A DNA stretch of 64,000 nucleotides. It comes from Salticus scenicus. Taxonomy: Eukaryota > Arthropoda > Arachnida > Araneae > Salticidae. The notes beneath the pieces are model-generated. The model saw only the letters and a program-made list of their open reading frames with translations. It was not told the DNA's origin and made no database searches. Numbering within the stretch: the stretch's first letter is position 1; every line of letters starts with the position of its first letter. This document shows positions 1 through 11,583 of the stretch, in pieces. The position numbers were made by a program, and so were the translations under genes. The stretch is from positions 211,778,496 to 211,842,495 of the forward strand of contig OZ005653.1 in assembly GCA_963930645.1 (NCBI GenBank), in the 5' to 3' direction.

Positions 1-1010
1 ACAGGGATACATCATTAATTTACCAACACTGTAATTACGCACATTAGATATCATGATATAGATAACTGATAGAGCAAAGCAGATATCGTTCACAGCATTC
101 GGATTATTCTAAATATTGCCTGTCTAGAGCATCGTATATGAGTAAAACAAAATCACACTTTCACCCATCGGATGTGTACGTTCGTTTTCTCCTGTGATTA
201 CTGAAAGCATTGACGATATCACAAATTTACTGTAACACATGGCTGTTACTCCACATTTTAAATACGTGATGGAAATAGCATATTCCGACGAGCGAATGGT
301 GAAGAGTTGTCGTTGACTGATATATTGTATGTTCGTAGTACCGAAACCATGTTACAACGTATTATGATGGTACGCTAAGCCTATTTAGGCCACACTGTTC
401 CTTTGCACTAAAATAGAGGTCTATCGGTCCGCATATGAAATAAGGACCTCTTTGAATATTAATAATATACTCTATTACATTAGTTTATGAGTAATTCTAG
501 AGGTTATTGAAACTGGAAGGAACTTATTAAAGACTGATGCTCGGCCAACGATCTACAATTTCTTCGTATCCATTCAGCAATCCTCCAAGGGAGTTTCTCG
601 TTACTAGGATCCATTTCCAAATACACATGTCCACAAGATGGACGTAAAACGAATACATTTTCCTTGTTTTACTTTTACAGGCTTATAGACTTAAAGAAGT
701 TATTACTATAGATGCAAAAGTTTGAAATAACTGTTCAGCCAGCGGCCAAAGGCCGCCGACCACGGCGTAAAATGTCTTCGCACTCCTTCCTACATCACCG
801 TACAAGCACAGAGTGAGTCAGAGATGCCTTCCAATCTCCCGCGCCGCGAGACTACGCACATTCAAATTGCTGCGCGCGATAAATAGTCCGAAAATGAATT
901 ATTTTTATCCGGATCGTCTGCTGAATAATAAATAATAAAATGGAAATAAATAAATTTAATTTTATGAACGGAATATTTTATATTGGGTTAATTTTTGGAT
1001 TCAATATTAA
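1..1010. other. Unrecognised, less AT-rich sequence
   Basis: No coding region, repeat or RNA is recognised here. The composition is more balanced than in the next several kilobases. A short GC-rich island at about 740-870 includes the complementary stretch 'gcggccaaaggccgc'. Stop codons are frequent in all frames and the longest open frame is well under 60 codons. It could be ancestral unique sequence or a very old transposon; the sequence alone does not decide. Confidence 0.4.
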
Positions 1011-1062
1011 TATAAAAAAATACACATTTTCCTAGAGAGACGCCACTTTTAAATCGGCGCCG

Positions 1063-1102
1063 TGATATATTCGCTGCGGACCTGACATATTCGCTGCGAA
1101 CT
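1063..1102 (+). repeat. Two tandem 20-bp units
   Basis: The 20-bp unit at 1063-1082 is repeated at 1083-1102 with a few changes. Both contain 'atattcgctgcg', at 1067-1078 and 1087-1098. It is an isolated two-copy tandem repeat with no known role. Confidence 0.7.
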
Positions 1103-1639
1103 GAATGGAATCTTCCAGAAAGAGAATTTGAAAAAAGGTAAATGGAAATGACGTCACTGATTTTAATTAGTGAAAAATGAACGTTAGGAAAATTAATAAA
1201 ATTATTTTTAAATTATTTGCAGACGATCTAAAAAGATTTTGAACTGATTTGAATCATGATTAAAATTGAATTTCTTTATTGGCTAAGGCGTTTGTTTACA
1301 ATCAGGAAACATCGGTAGTTTTGTTTACAAACAAAACGCTTCACTGGAAATTCTTAAATTTTTTTGTTTATTGAAAATTACGAATTTTAAGAAATTTTAA
1401 ATGGAGAAAATAAATAAAATAAAAGTAACTAAAATATTTTCCGGAGGATTTGATAAAAATTAACCGAATTCAAAAGTGTTAGAATTTTTGATTCTAACAA
1501 TTTACATTTTTTTTTTTTTTAATTTATTTATTAAAATTAATATTATTTTTGGTGCTATTATTATTAGTGTTATTTTTACTAAATTAATATTATGTTTCAT
1601 ATTAATGGTTCACATAAATTAACGGTAACATTTTACAGA

Positions 1640-1905
1640 TACTTGCATGCATTAATTTAATAAGTAAATAATCCTAATTTTCTTTTCTTCTTTTGTCTTA
1701 CTTGCACAAGCACGTATTAAGCGTATCTGCAGTTATAGAACAATTCACACGAAATTATAATTATGTTCGAAATTTTTAGGGAAATGTTAAAAAACCTTCA
1801 ATTAATGAAATATTAATCAACAAATTAAATCGATTTCAACTATCGACTTTTATATATTAAATATTGAGTATCAATAATTTTGTTTACTCAATTAATTAAT
1901 TAAAA
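1640..1905 (+). repeat. Dispersed repeat family A, copy 1
   Basis: This stretch aligns with 13850-14100 in the same order over about 250 bp, with many substitutions and small indels. Shared blocks are 'ttcttcttttgt', 'cacaagca.gt.ttaa', 'cttt/ttcaattaat', 'aaattaa/cattaagtcg.tttcaa' and 'tttgtttact'. The divergence suggests an old interspersed repeat rather than a recent duplication. No coding capacity or terminal repeats are visible. Confidence 0.65.
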
Positions 1906-2132
1906 TAAAATAAAATAAATTTAAATTAAATTAAAAAAATCCTACTAATTAATAACGAAATCCTGCAAAAATTTAAACTAAAATGGCTCTTACAAAGACT
2001 ATTAATAAATAACACTAAAAAAATTATCGGAATGAAATTAACGGTTACGAATGTGAGTTTAATACATAAGAAGGTAAACAGCAAATTTTCCTTGTATGTT
2101 AAATCAATTGAAACCAAGAAATATCTGTAATA

Positions 2133-3085
2133 CAGGGTGGGGCATAAAGATCGCCTCATTTTAAGATATCAATAAAAATATATAGGACATTGAAAACAAA
2201 TATTTTATGTTTACATTCGGAAAGAATAATGTTTGCCATTAATTAATTTTTACAATCGGTAACAATTTTCGCTATTTGCGAATAAGGATATCGTCTAAAT
2301 GTTTTCCTTCGTTCTCTATACACTCGTGAAGTCTCTCCCGGAAATTCAGCACAACCTTTTCCACCATTGCTGCAATTTCGAATCGAATAGCATCCTTCAG
2401 TTCGTCTAGTGTTCTCATGCTTTTGGCAAGGATTGCTTTCAGCCCAGTAGCGGAAATTTTCTTATTAACGCATCCAGACAAATGGAAATGAGCTTCTCAC
2501 TCGACTGAACAACATCATCGGGCGCAACATTTTCAAGCAAAACTTTACAACACTTCTTTCGATTTGACCAATCGCATTCTTTCATTTCCTGTACCAACAT
2601 AATTTTGTACGAATATAACTTCAGAACTTCATGTAAAATTCTCCTCAATGAGCGATGGGATAGTCCAAGGGCACTAGCTTGTTTATGAGCTGAACGTCGT
2701 GGTGATTGCGTTACAGCATCTCTTACTGTTGCTACGTTCTCCGGAGTTCGAACATGACGTGGTCTACCGGGCGACTTTTGTTTTAAACACGAACCTGTTT
2801 CTCTAAAATTAGCAACCCATAAGGATATTGTCTTTCTGTCGGGTATTTTTCCATGCCTGCTTACTCCAAAGTGCCTACGAAATAATCGTTGCGTTTGAAT
2901 GATGTAATCCGCATTTTAAAAATAAGTTTCAACTACGAATGCACGATGTTCACTAGTCCAAGACATACTGTCAACTGAAATAGCGTAACAAGGGAAATAT
3001 AGCAGCGCTACTTCGGACACGACCTCTACACTAGCGCCGCCGCAGCGACGGCGGCAAATTAGGGAGATCTTTATGCCCCACACTG
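2133..3085 (-). mobile_element. Internally deleted mariner-like transposon
   Basis: A 953-bp element is bounded by inverted termini: 'cagggtggggcataaagat' at the left, and its near complement 'atctttatgccccacactg' at the right. A TA dinucleotide stands outside each end (2131-2132 and 3086-3087), the Tc1/mariner target duplication. The length is below the usual ~1.3 kb, and the transposase read on the minus strand lacks its central catalytic part. It is therefore an internally deleted, non-autonomous copy. Confidence 0.85.
2272..2966 (-). pseudogene. Mariner-like transposase, deleted and frameshifted
   Basis: Read from the minus-strand ATG at 2966, the frame opens MSWTSEHRAFVVETYF and is then stopped by TAA. 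It continues through a helix-turn-helix region (RKTISLWVANFRETGSC, then the linker GRPRHVRTPENV). Next come LRRILHEVLKLYSYKIMLVQ and a region near the first catalytic aspartate, where the frame shifts by one base: EAHFHLSGCVNK in one frame, NFRYWAESNP in another. The sequence then jumps to the C-terminus (TLDELKDAIRFEIAAM ... RERLHECIENEGKHLDDI). The part with the other catalytic acids is missing. These features match the family of arthropod mariner-like transposases with an N-terminal DUF4817-like domain. The copy is clearly dead. Confidence 0.85.
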
Positions 3086-5169
3086 TAGAAGGATTTTTAT
3101 TTATCCTTAATTTTAATAGATTTTCCTCTAACAGTTTTGTACAGAATTGATACAGTATTACTCTGCATTCTGGTTAAAAGCATCAAGATAAAAGCATCAA
3201 GATTCTTAAATATATATCGTTTTTAAATCATTTTTGATTCAGTAAAACCGAACACTAGTAGAAAAAGAAAAAAAAAACTGACAATGCTTCGGATTATTAT
3301 TATTATTATTATTATTATTATTTATATTATTATTTAGTTTATTCGTGATCAGAATATAGCAGGTACATAGAATAAAGGAAGGCTAAAGAAGGCTCAAGAG
3401 ACTCAACCCCCCTGCATTGGATATTGCGAAATTTCCTTTGACTGCTACATGAAAGAATGGTCAGTTTAAATTTTATCTGTTTATATATATGTGTATTTTT
3501 AGAGTTAATTGTAAAAATTGATGAGTAAATATAATTTACATTAAATTGACAATTTATTTTCGAATAATGATTTTCACCATTTGGTTTAAAAGTATTTGAA
3601 CTAGCTCTTGATTGTTTAATTGATGCACCCTTGGAATGAGTATTAAAGCAGGAAGACTTAAAAAATATTGCGTAGGGATTTCTTTTTTTTTTTTTTTTTT
3701 AACTGCAATATGGTTAATTATTTTTAAATGGGGATATTTTTTTTTTTTTATTATTATTATCAATCTTTGAACATGTGATACTTTTACTTTATTATTTTCT
3801 ATTAAAACTGAAAATATGTATAGATCGAAATTAGATAAAAAAAAAAAAAAAAAAAAGAAGAAAAAAAAAAAAAAAACTTGGAACAATCTATTGTTTACAA
3901 GTTTATATATTTATGAAAATCTTCATTTTAATACCTGCGCCTTTTTTTGTAAATTGTTAATTTACTAGTATTCAACTATAAATTTGCTTCCAAAAAACAA
4001 AACAAAACAAACAAAAAAAAGTTAAATTTATTCATCCATATAAATATTTACGATATACAAGCATAAAAGATTATTTTAACAATGTTTACAATTTTTAATT
4101 TTTCTTCTTAATCAAATTTGTTATTTCTTTTATGAAGTTGCGTTCTATAAATTTAATTAACTAAAACAAAACAGTTTTAAAAATCAGTTCACGGAAAAAT
4201 CACGTAAATTATAATGCGTTATTTTTATATTGTAGAAGAATAAAAGAAAAATTTTAAAAGATACAGCTATACTTATTTTAATAATTATTAAAAAAAAAAA
4301 AAAATAAATGTAGAATTTTTATTAAATAATGAACTGACTACGAAACATTTTTTGTTAGTTTTTGAAATTTCTATCTAAAATTATAATTCGATTTTCATTA
4401 TATTTTTTCTAGTGATAAATTTTACTTAAAACTGAATTTTAAGTATATTATTGAAAGAAAAATTTAAGAAATATTTTCTAGTTTTTATTAGAAATAGTAA
4501 CATAAATTAAATGAGAACGTCAATGTAATTAGGACTTTTTTTTTTTTTTTTTAATGTAACAAAATATTATAGGTTTTATATGTCTAACTTAATTACATAT
4601 ATCATGTATCTATATATGTCTAATTTAGTTAATTAAATTGTTATGTCCAATTATAGAAAGCGATAATTAATATACTTCAGATTATAAAAGCTAATATTAA
4701 TTTTGCAACCTCTCATATTTTATCCATGTTTAAAGCATTTAACTGTCTGTAATTGCTTTTTTCACTGTTAACCTCAGTCCTTAGTTTCTTCTAATCATCT
4801 CCACATGTGCGAAATTATGAGTAAAATTTTATTTCCTGATTCAATTACTTGATTTTATTATTTTTAATTATTTTAAGTTCATTTTCTTTTATGATTTTTG
4901 GCTCAGATAATGGTTTGGGCATAAGTCAAATGAGAAAGTTTAACTTTGGTACTCTTTCGAACTTTTTGGCACAGAAAACCATCTCAGCATGCCTTGTTTC
5001 CTACTATGCCCTTGATAAAGTTAAAAAATCGACATGCATTCATTCATTTCCATTTAACTCGTTTCGATCATTTTTTAACAACTAAATTGTACCCTTGGCA
5101 TTGATCATTCTCTATCGTTCATTTCGATAATTTTCTATAAATTCTAACACTTGTGTCATTTTTAATATA
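3086..5169. other. AT-rich DNA with microsatellites and poly-A/T tracts
   Basis: No gene is seen. Contents include an (ATT)n tract at about 3294-3322, poly-T tracts near 3681 and 4538, and two adjacent A-runs at about 3838-3877. The 110-codon and 78-codon open frames that cross this stretch consist largely of homopolymer or AT-rich codons, so I treat them as non-coding. Confidence 0.6.
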
Positions 5170-5697
5170 CAGGGTGATTACAATTAAAGTTACGATTTAA
5201 AAACGCTATAATTTAAAAACTACGCATCAAAACGATTTGGTATTTTACCAGAGCAATCTTGAGGTAACAGAATTTTGATTGGGGCAGAAAAAAAAAAAAG
5301 CAGCTCCATCTTGTATCTATAGATGGCGCTGTCAGGGTAATGTCAGGGGTAACGACTGAATGGACTCATTAAACACAGGAATGTTGTTAGCAACACAATG
5401 AAATAGCAGTAAATAGTAGACTACTAGGGATTACTACATTTTTTTTTTTAGCAAAAAGACAAGGATACGTGTTTAAGACTGAAACAGTCATAGTAAAAAG
5501 AGAAAAAGATGAGCTTCATGAAACAAATACTTTTCGGATAATTAACGACACATTTTGGAACTATTTTTTTTTTTTTTTCTTTTGCCAAACAAAATTTCAT
5601 TGCCTTACGATTGCTCATGTAAAATATCAAATCACTCTGATAGGTAGTTTTAAAATTACAGCTTTTTGAAATCGTAACTTTAATTATAATCACCCTG
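5170..5697. mobile_element. 528-bp MITE with ~100-bp inverted arms
   Basis: The left end starts 'cagggtgattacaattaaag'. The right end is its complement with one change ('taattataatcaccctg'), and TA flanks both ends (5168-5169 and 5698-5699). Complementarity continues inwards for about 100 bp with scattered mismatches (about 5170-5275 against 5590-5697). The sub-terminal 'agatggcgctg' resembles the DNA just inside other arthropod mariner-like elements, including the one at 40181. No transposase is left inside. Confidence 0.8.
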
Positions 5698-6789
5698 TAT
5701 ATATACATGTGTGTGTGTATACAAGAAAATTAAAAGTAAATGTCAAGACTGATTTGTAACAATAAAAAGAGGGATTCACACGTGCATAACAATAGTGCGA
5801 GATGTTTTCTATAATTTAATCCTATAGTAATAATATAAGAAGTTTACTTTTTATAAATTCAATTAAAAAGTATTTTTAGCAACTGAATTTCTGATTAAGC
5901 ATTCACTGTAGTTTATGAAATCGTTATTTAATAATTTAAATAATCTTTACAGCTATTAGGTATAGAGAATAAATTGATTAAAAAAAAAATGTAATGAACG
6001 GAACAATACCTATGGTGAATAATTTGATAAAACAATAAGCTGTGGCTTTCACAAATATTTTCACAACACCATTTTTTATACATTTTTCTCATTTGTCAGA
6101 AAAAATGAACAAAAATTTAATGAACATAATTAATTTGATTAGGAAAATATCAAGTTTTTAATCTGAATATTTCCTGTGCGTTTGATTTTAAAATTACATA
6201 AAAGCCATTACGACTGTAAATTATTTCATTTTTAAATAATAACTAAATAACTAAACTTTAATAACTAAATTTCAGTTAATAAATTATATTAACTAAAAAT
6301 TAGTAAATTGACTTCATGTTTGTTGTAGTTAAAATATTGTAATATGGTGTTATAGAAAAAATCATAAAATCTGACACTTTTGAATATATAAATGAATTTA
6401 AATAAATTACATTGAAGCATAAAGTAGCAGGTTCCGTTGCTTTTGAAAGTTGTTCTGAAAGTTCTTTTCTAATGGCAAAACAATACAAAAAGAAAAGAAA
6501 AATACAGAAAAGAAAAATAATACAACAAAATACGAGAAAATTGACCGAATTTATTGCCTTAAGTGTTCTCTAGATTAACAGTATTTTGAGAATCCATCTC
6601 GGAATTTCCATGAACGGCCAAACAACGTTAGAAATCGGCTCTGTTCAGTGGTTTTATGAAATGCCAATAAAAGCAAGCTGATTGATTAAAAATCCCAGTG
6701 CGATGTAGATGTTCATCCAGAAAGTCGTTAATTGGTAAAACACTGAAGTGACCGATTAATGTAGATCACTTAGCCGTAAAAAACGTTGC
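5698..6789. other. AT-rich DNA, nothing recognised
   Basis: A short (GT)n run at about 5709-5720 follows the MITE. Then comes AT-rich sequence with no open frame, repeat or RNA that I can support. The segment from about 6550 is less AT-rich and leads into the SINE remnant. Confidence 0.5.
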
Positions 6790-7092
6790 CCAGGGTGGTG
6801 CACCACTAGGAGGTAGCTTTACTTTTCATCCCATATTCGATACCCAAGTTGTCTAATATCCGTCGTTTACATATTAATAGTAGCTAGTGTATGTAAAATC
6901 TGCCATTGCTGTAATATCATCCATGTTTCTTAAAAATAACTCTTCTAGTGGTAACAGAAGAGGTGAGCCATCGCCTTCGCGAAAGGTCAAATTTGCTGTG
7001 GATGTCAATGGACCACTCCTATAGATGAATCCCTGACCGTCATCAATTACCAACTGCGTAACTCTAGTACGACGTTAAACCAACTAAGCCCC
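6790..7092 (+). mobile_element. Old tRNA-derived SINE copy (same family as 59721-60038)
   Basis: The complement of this stretch aligns along its length with the intact SINE at 59721-60038. Shared landmarks are the tail 'gacgttaaaccaacta' (intact copy: ACCAACC-type tail), 'cagattttac.tacact/accagc.accatta', 'atggatga' and 'ggtgagccatc'. A degenerate B-box ('attcgatacccaa') lies near 6834, so the tRNA-like head is at the left and the copy is in plus orientation. Divergence is high. No target duplication was found. Confidence 0.7.
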
Positions 7093-9509
7093 AAAGTCAA
7101 TCCGAATTTTAGGCAAAACATTTTAACTTTATCTATGCTTTAGTTTGTGTTCGCAAAAGAATTTAGCTGACTTCGAAATTTTAAGTTTTTCTTTGCATTT
7201 TGCTCAACGTTTTGATGATAATTGCGCCCAGTGTGACAATCAAAGAAATTTTTTCTTTTCTGAATTTCTTAAACCAAGTTGGGAATCAAATCTCGAGTTT
7301 TTACATTTTCTCATCTTTTAAAAATGACGTTTCAATAAATTAATAAATTAATATTAATATTAATATTAATATGTAAAGGTGCATTAGAGTGTACGAGTGA
7401 AGATCTAAATGATGAAGTAATTACAGAAGTATTCTTTGCAAAACGCATTAGATGTAACAATTTGTAAGGAAGTTTAAAAAATCACCCTTTTATTCTTTTC
7501 ACACTTTCTGTGGAGTAGTTGGTTCTATATTGTTCATTTCTCTAATTAGAAGAAAATGATAATTTCGGATTGGCTCAAAGATATGTGTGCGTGCTTAAAT
7601 ACTTCCTTTTTTGGCTTAAAAAGTTTTTAGATTTGATATGTAAAATTTTTAAGTTTAACTGGAAATAAAAACAGTTTTAAGTCATCGTGAATTTTATTTC
7701 TGTTTAATATTTAAGAATATTTAATATCAAGCTTTATACATTAGTATATTATTTATTTTTGTATAAACTGTGTGAAGGAAAACATTTATTAGGTCAAGAA
7801 TAACTTATATACTCAAAATATACTGAGGTTTTTTTATTACTTATTTTTAAAATAATTTTCGTTTATTTATTTATGTATTTAAAACTTACATTGCTGGATA
7901 AGCTACTAAAATTTTTGGCCTTTCTAAATTAACAAAGATTATCTCTTGTCTTTATTAACAGGATTTAGTTTTTCAAGGTTCTAAATGTGTTGTAGTCATT
8001 ATTGCAAAACGTGTTTCTTCTATACGAATAAAATCCACAAGTCATTTTAAATAAAATAGTTTTCTAACTGTATATTTTAATGTTTTATTTTGGTATCCAA
8101 GTTTTATATATATATCTGTCAGAATAGATTAAAATTTGCATTTACAAGATAGATAAGGTACTTTGGGGCTTTGTTCGATAAAGGTCACAGTTATAAACGT
8201 CACGTAGATGTCAACTAGGATAAAACATTCGATGTCCAATATAAATTCAGTCGTCTATCTGCAGCCGCCAGGGATTTTAAATACGACTTTTGGAAAAATA
8301 AAGAAAATTAATTGACTTCTGCCAATACAATATGTTTTAGACTATCCTAAAAATTTGACTTATTGTTCAATTATTTATAATTTATTGTGACTCTTTAAAA
8401 TTCCTTGTAACTTTCACATTATTAAAATACATTTTATTTTAATTTACCCACTTCATTCTACTTAAAAGGTAAAGAATTACAAATTCGTTTTTAAAGTCGT
8501 GTTAATTTAATTTTCTACGTATATATGAAAACTTCATTAGTACTCAAATATAAATCATTGAAATATTGAAATAAAGTTAAAAATGAGTTTTAATAATTTA
8601 TTAACATTAATAATTTATAAATAAAGTCCATTTTCTGTAACGAAATTTTCAAATTTTTCTCAATAATATTTTTAAAAAGAATTTTAATCTGAATAAAATG
8701 AGTAGAGTTGTAAATGAGTAGAGTTAAAAAGTATCTGTTTTAATTCCCCAAATACAAATGTTTATTAAAAATGTCATATTAGAATCTTTGAAATTAGTTC
8801 TATTTCCTAACTTTTTTTCCAAATATTATATGTTTCTTTGTTATAAACATAATTATTCTCCCAAATGTGGCATTATAATTTTACATAAGTAAAATTTCTA
8901 ATGAATTACATGCATATGAAATTCATTCCACTTACTTTTTAATGAAAATTAAATGCAAAAGAAAATTAATTGCTCTTAATCTTTAAAGGATTAATTTAGA
9001 AAAAAAAAAAAAATCCAAAATGACTAAATTATTTTATAGGACTCATTTATAAATTTTCTTGGGAGTTTAAAATACTCTTTTAGGTGTGTTTAACGCGGTT
9101 ATTCATGTTTATTTTATTAATAATTTAATATCTAATTATCTTTTGTAGATGAAAAAATGTTAATTTGAAATATGCATACAATTATTACTTCATTTAAATA
9201 TCTTTTATGTAAATACATGACGCCCATTAATTTCCATGAATTAATTTCCCTTTTCATTTATTATAATTTATTAAAAAAAAAAAAAAAAAACTTTTTAGTG
9301 TCATGAATTTAAATTATATTATCAAATTAATAGTTTCGTGTAATTTTTACTGTAAAAAGAAATCTTTAAAGGATGTAAAGAAAATTAAACAGAAGTGCAT
9401 TGCGTATAATTTTTTATATGTATTTTTCTTTTTAAATAACGGAAATTTAAGTTAAAAGTACCGATAGTTTTTTTAAGAACTCAACCAATAATAACATTTA
9501 TTAGCTTAG

Positions 9510-9551
<42 letters not shown>

Positions 9552-10180
9552 TTATAATAATAGTAACGTTATATTTGTTCTTATGACAAACTGGGTTTTC
9601 CTGAAATATTTAAAAATCATATAAATGGATCTACAAATACGATAGATATTATATATCTTCGTACACATGTTTAGAAACTGCCAACGCATCGGAGAATATT
9701 TAAAAAAAAATTGTTCAAAAATCATTAAAAAAGAATATTATATTTTATACGTTGTCTAGTGCGCTATAAAATCTTATCAATGTATCCAGTATCAATACAT
9801 TTAAAATACTTGAACAAAACATAGTAATGTATCCTTACATTTGTCACTTTTTACTAATTACAGGGGAAAAAAAGAAAAAAAACTAACGATCATTACGATT
9901 ATTAACGATTATTAGTCATTTAATTATGATTCAAACAATAGTAATTGAAGAAACAAATTTCATTTATCGTAATTTAACAATAGTGCTATCATTGTTAAAC
10001 TGACTAATAAGACTCATAATTTGACTTGATAATAAACGTATATATTTTGTAATTAATAATTTGGATTATAATTTTGATTTGTTTTGAGAAAAAATATTAC
10101 GTTAATTTTTAGAAGCTAAGAATTCATTATGTTTTTAATGTTAATTCAAATTTATAATTTATGATTAAGTATTTATGATA

Positions 10181-10185
<5 letters not shown>
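7093..10185. other. AT-rich DNA, nothing coding
   Basis: About 3 kb of AT-rich sequence with frequent stops in all frames. Notable items are (AATATT)n-like sequence near 7346, poly-A at about 9272-9290 and an uninterrupted 40-base poly-A at 9510-9549. The latter could be a retroposon tail, but no retroposon body is recognisable upstream. Confidence 0.5.

Positions 10186-10255
<70 letters not shown>
10186..10255 (+). repeat. (CA)n(TA)n microsatellite
   Basis: An uninterrupted (CA)n run passes into (TA)n, about 70 bp in all. It lies directly upstream of the reverse-transcriptase fragment and is in frame with it in one reading, which is accidental. Confidence 0.95.
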
Positions 10256-10258
<3 letters not shown>

Positions 10259-10288
10259 GAAGGAAACTTTTTTTTATGTAATTACTTA

Positions 10289-10544
10289 ATGTTTTACAGA
10301 TATATTGATGATATTATCGTTTTATACTTTGATGATTGCAATACAAACACCTTCATAAATAATTATCCTAATGGTATTTTATTAATTAAAAATTATGTGA
10401 CAAATAAAGAAATACACTTTCTAGGTTTAAAAATATATAATGACGCTGGAAACTTATAACAGAAAAGAATTTTCTTTTAAAGTTAATTTATTTACTCATT
10501 ACAAATCATGTTTACATAAAAACTATTTACGAAAGTATTCTCAT
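10289..10544 (+). pseudogene. Reverse-transcriptase fragment (YIDD motif)
   Basis: From ATG 10289 the frame reads MFYRYIDDIIVLYFDD, containing the YIDD form of the reverse-transcriptase catalytic motif at about 10301-10312. A 'KEIHFLGLKIYND' segment follows, of the type that comes after the catalytic motif (usually FLDLxI). After a stop at 10457 the match resumes one frame over at 10461 with KEFSFKVNLFTHYKSCLHKN, ending at a stop near 10545. This arrangement resembles Penelope-like or related retroelements. The order of motifs supports reverse transcriptase; the family is less certain. Only this ~85-residue piece remains. Confidence 0.7.
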
Positions 10545-10711
10545 TAACTTCTTATAGATAATAAAACATCTATGTTCTGATAAAAGTATAAACGTTAAAT
10601 ATATATATTTTTTTCATGTTAGACTTTATGGTTATTCTAAATTTCTACTAAATTCAAAAATTAGATCTTATTTCCAATTTCTTCTATTCCTTGATATGAT
10701 GCTTGCTTATT

Positions 10712-10718
10712 ACACACA

Positions 10719-10750
<32 letters not shown>
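10712..10750 (+). repeat. (CT)n(CA)n microsatellite
   Basis: An ACACACA start leads into (CT)n, then (CA)n. It is plain short tandem repeat. Confidence 0.9.
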
Positions 10751-10810
10751 AAGTTATTGGTTTATACATTCTAAATTTAAATTTTAACAGTTAAATCTAA
10801 ACAAATTCAT

Positions 10811-10986
10811 ACCTGCCAACCTAATCCGGCAATTTGTTAGTACCGCCCATTTTTGTACACCACTTAATTTTTAGAGTTGTTCTTTTCAAATATATTTACG
10901 ATGAATTAAGAAAACAAATACTTTAAAAATTAAGTGGTGTATAAAAATGGGCGGTACTAACAAATTGCCGGATTAGGTTGGCAGGT
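10811..10986. mobile_element. 176-bp hairpin MITE
   Basis: The left arm (10811-10872) begins 'acctgccaacctaatccgg'. The right arm (about 10925-10986) is its complement over about 62 bp with very few mismatches, including 'ttagtaccgcccatttttgt'. A spacer of about 50 bp separates them. The near-perfect arms imply a young element or gene conversion between arms. There is no coding content. I could not fix a target duplication. Confidence 0.85.
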
Positions 10987-11583
10987 CTGCAAATTTTAAC
11001 TTCTAGCTGTTTTTTAATACTTCATTATTAATTATCAAATTAGTTAATTTTAAAATTAGTAATAATTATCAAAAACTTTAAATAATAATTTTTAAAAATC
11101 AAATTACTTTTAGTATGGTGAATTAAATTGGTCCGGTTTTCTAAAGAATTTTTCTCAGCCTTTGAGTTTTATTTAATAACTTTTATGTAATAACTGTTAA
11201 TGATATACTGCATTGTGTTTTTTATTAAGTGTCCGGTTCTCTAATAGAATAATTAAAATTGTTTAGTTTTTATTAAGCATATTTAATATATATACTATAT
11301 ATATGGGTCATTACACTTTTGTTTTCACTCTAACAGAAGGCGCTATCATTACTTCCTATCTTTTTTTTTCCCATCGATAGGAAACACCTCTACCTTTGCA
11401 TATTTTTTAAGAATTGCGTATTTACGTATATCAAATTGATGTAAGTTATAAATTAAAATTTAATCAAATAAATATATTTTAATTTTAAGGTTTGTTACTT
11501 ATTAAAATTAGCAAAAACAATTTAAACTAAATTTTATTTACTTAATAGTTCAGTAGATAAATACGACTCTCTAATTAACTGTA
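10987..11583. other. AT-rich DNA between transposons
   Basis: Apart from a short (TA)n stretch near 11287 and 'tttttttttccc' near 11362, nothing is recognised. Confidence 0.5.

Noticed and set aside
1926..2159. 77-codon minus-strand frame
   Set aside because: AT-rich composition, overlaps the transposon end and has no motif.
9510..9549. Retroposon poly-A tail
   Set aside because: A 40-base A-run, but neither a SINE/LINE body upstream nor a target duplication could be recognised.
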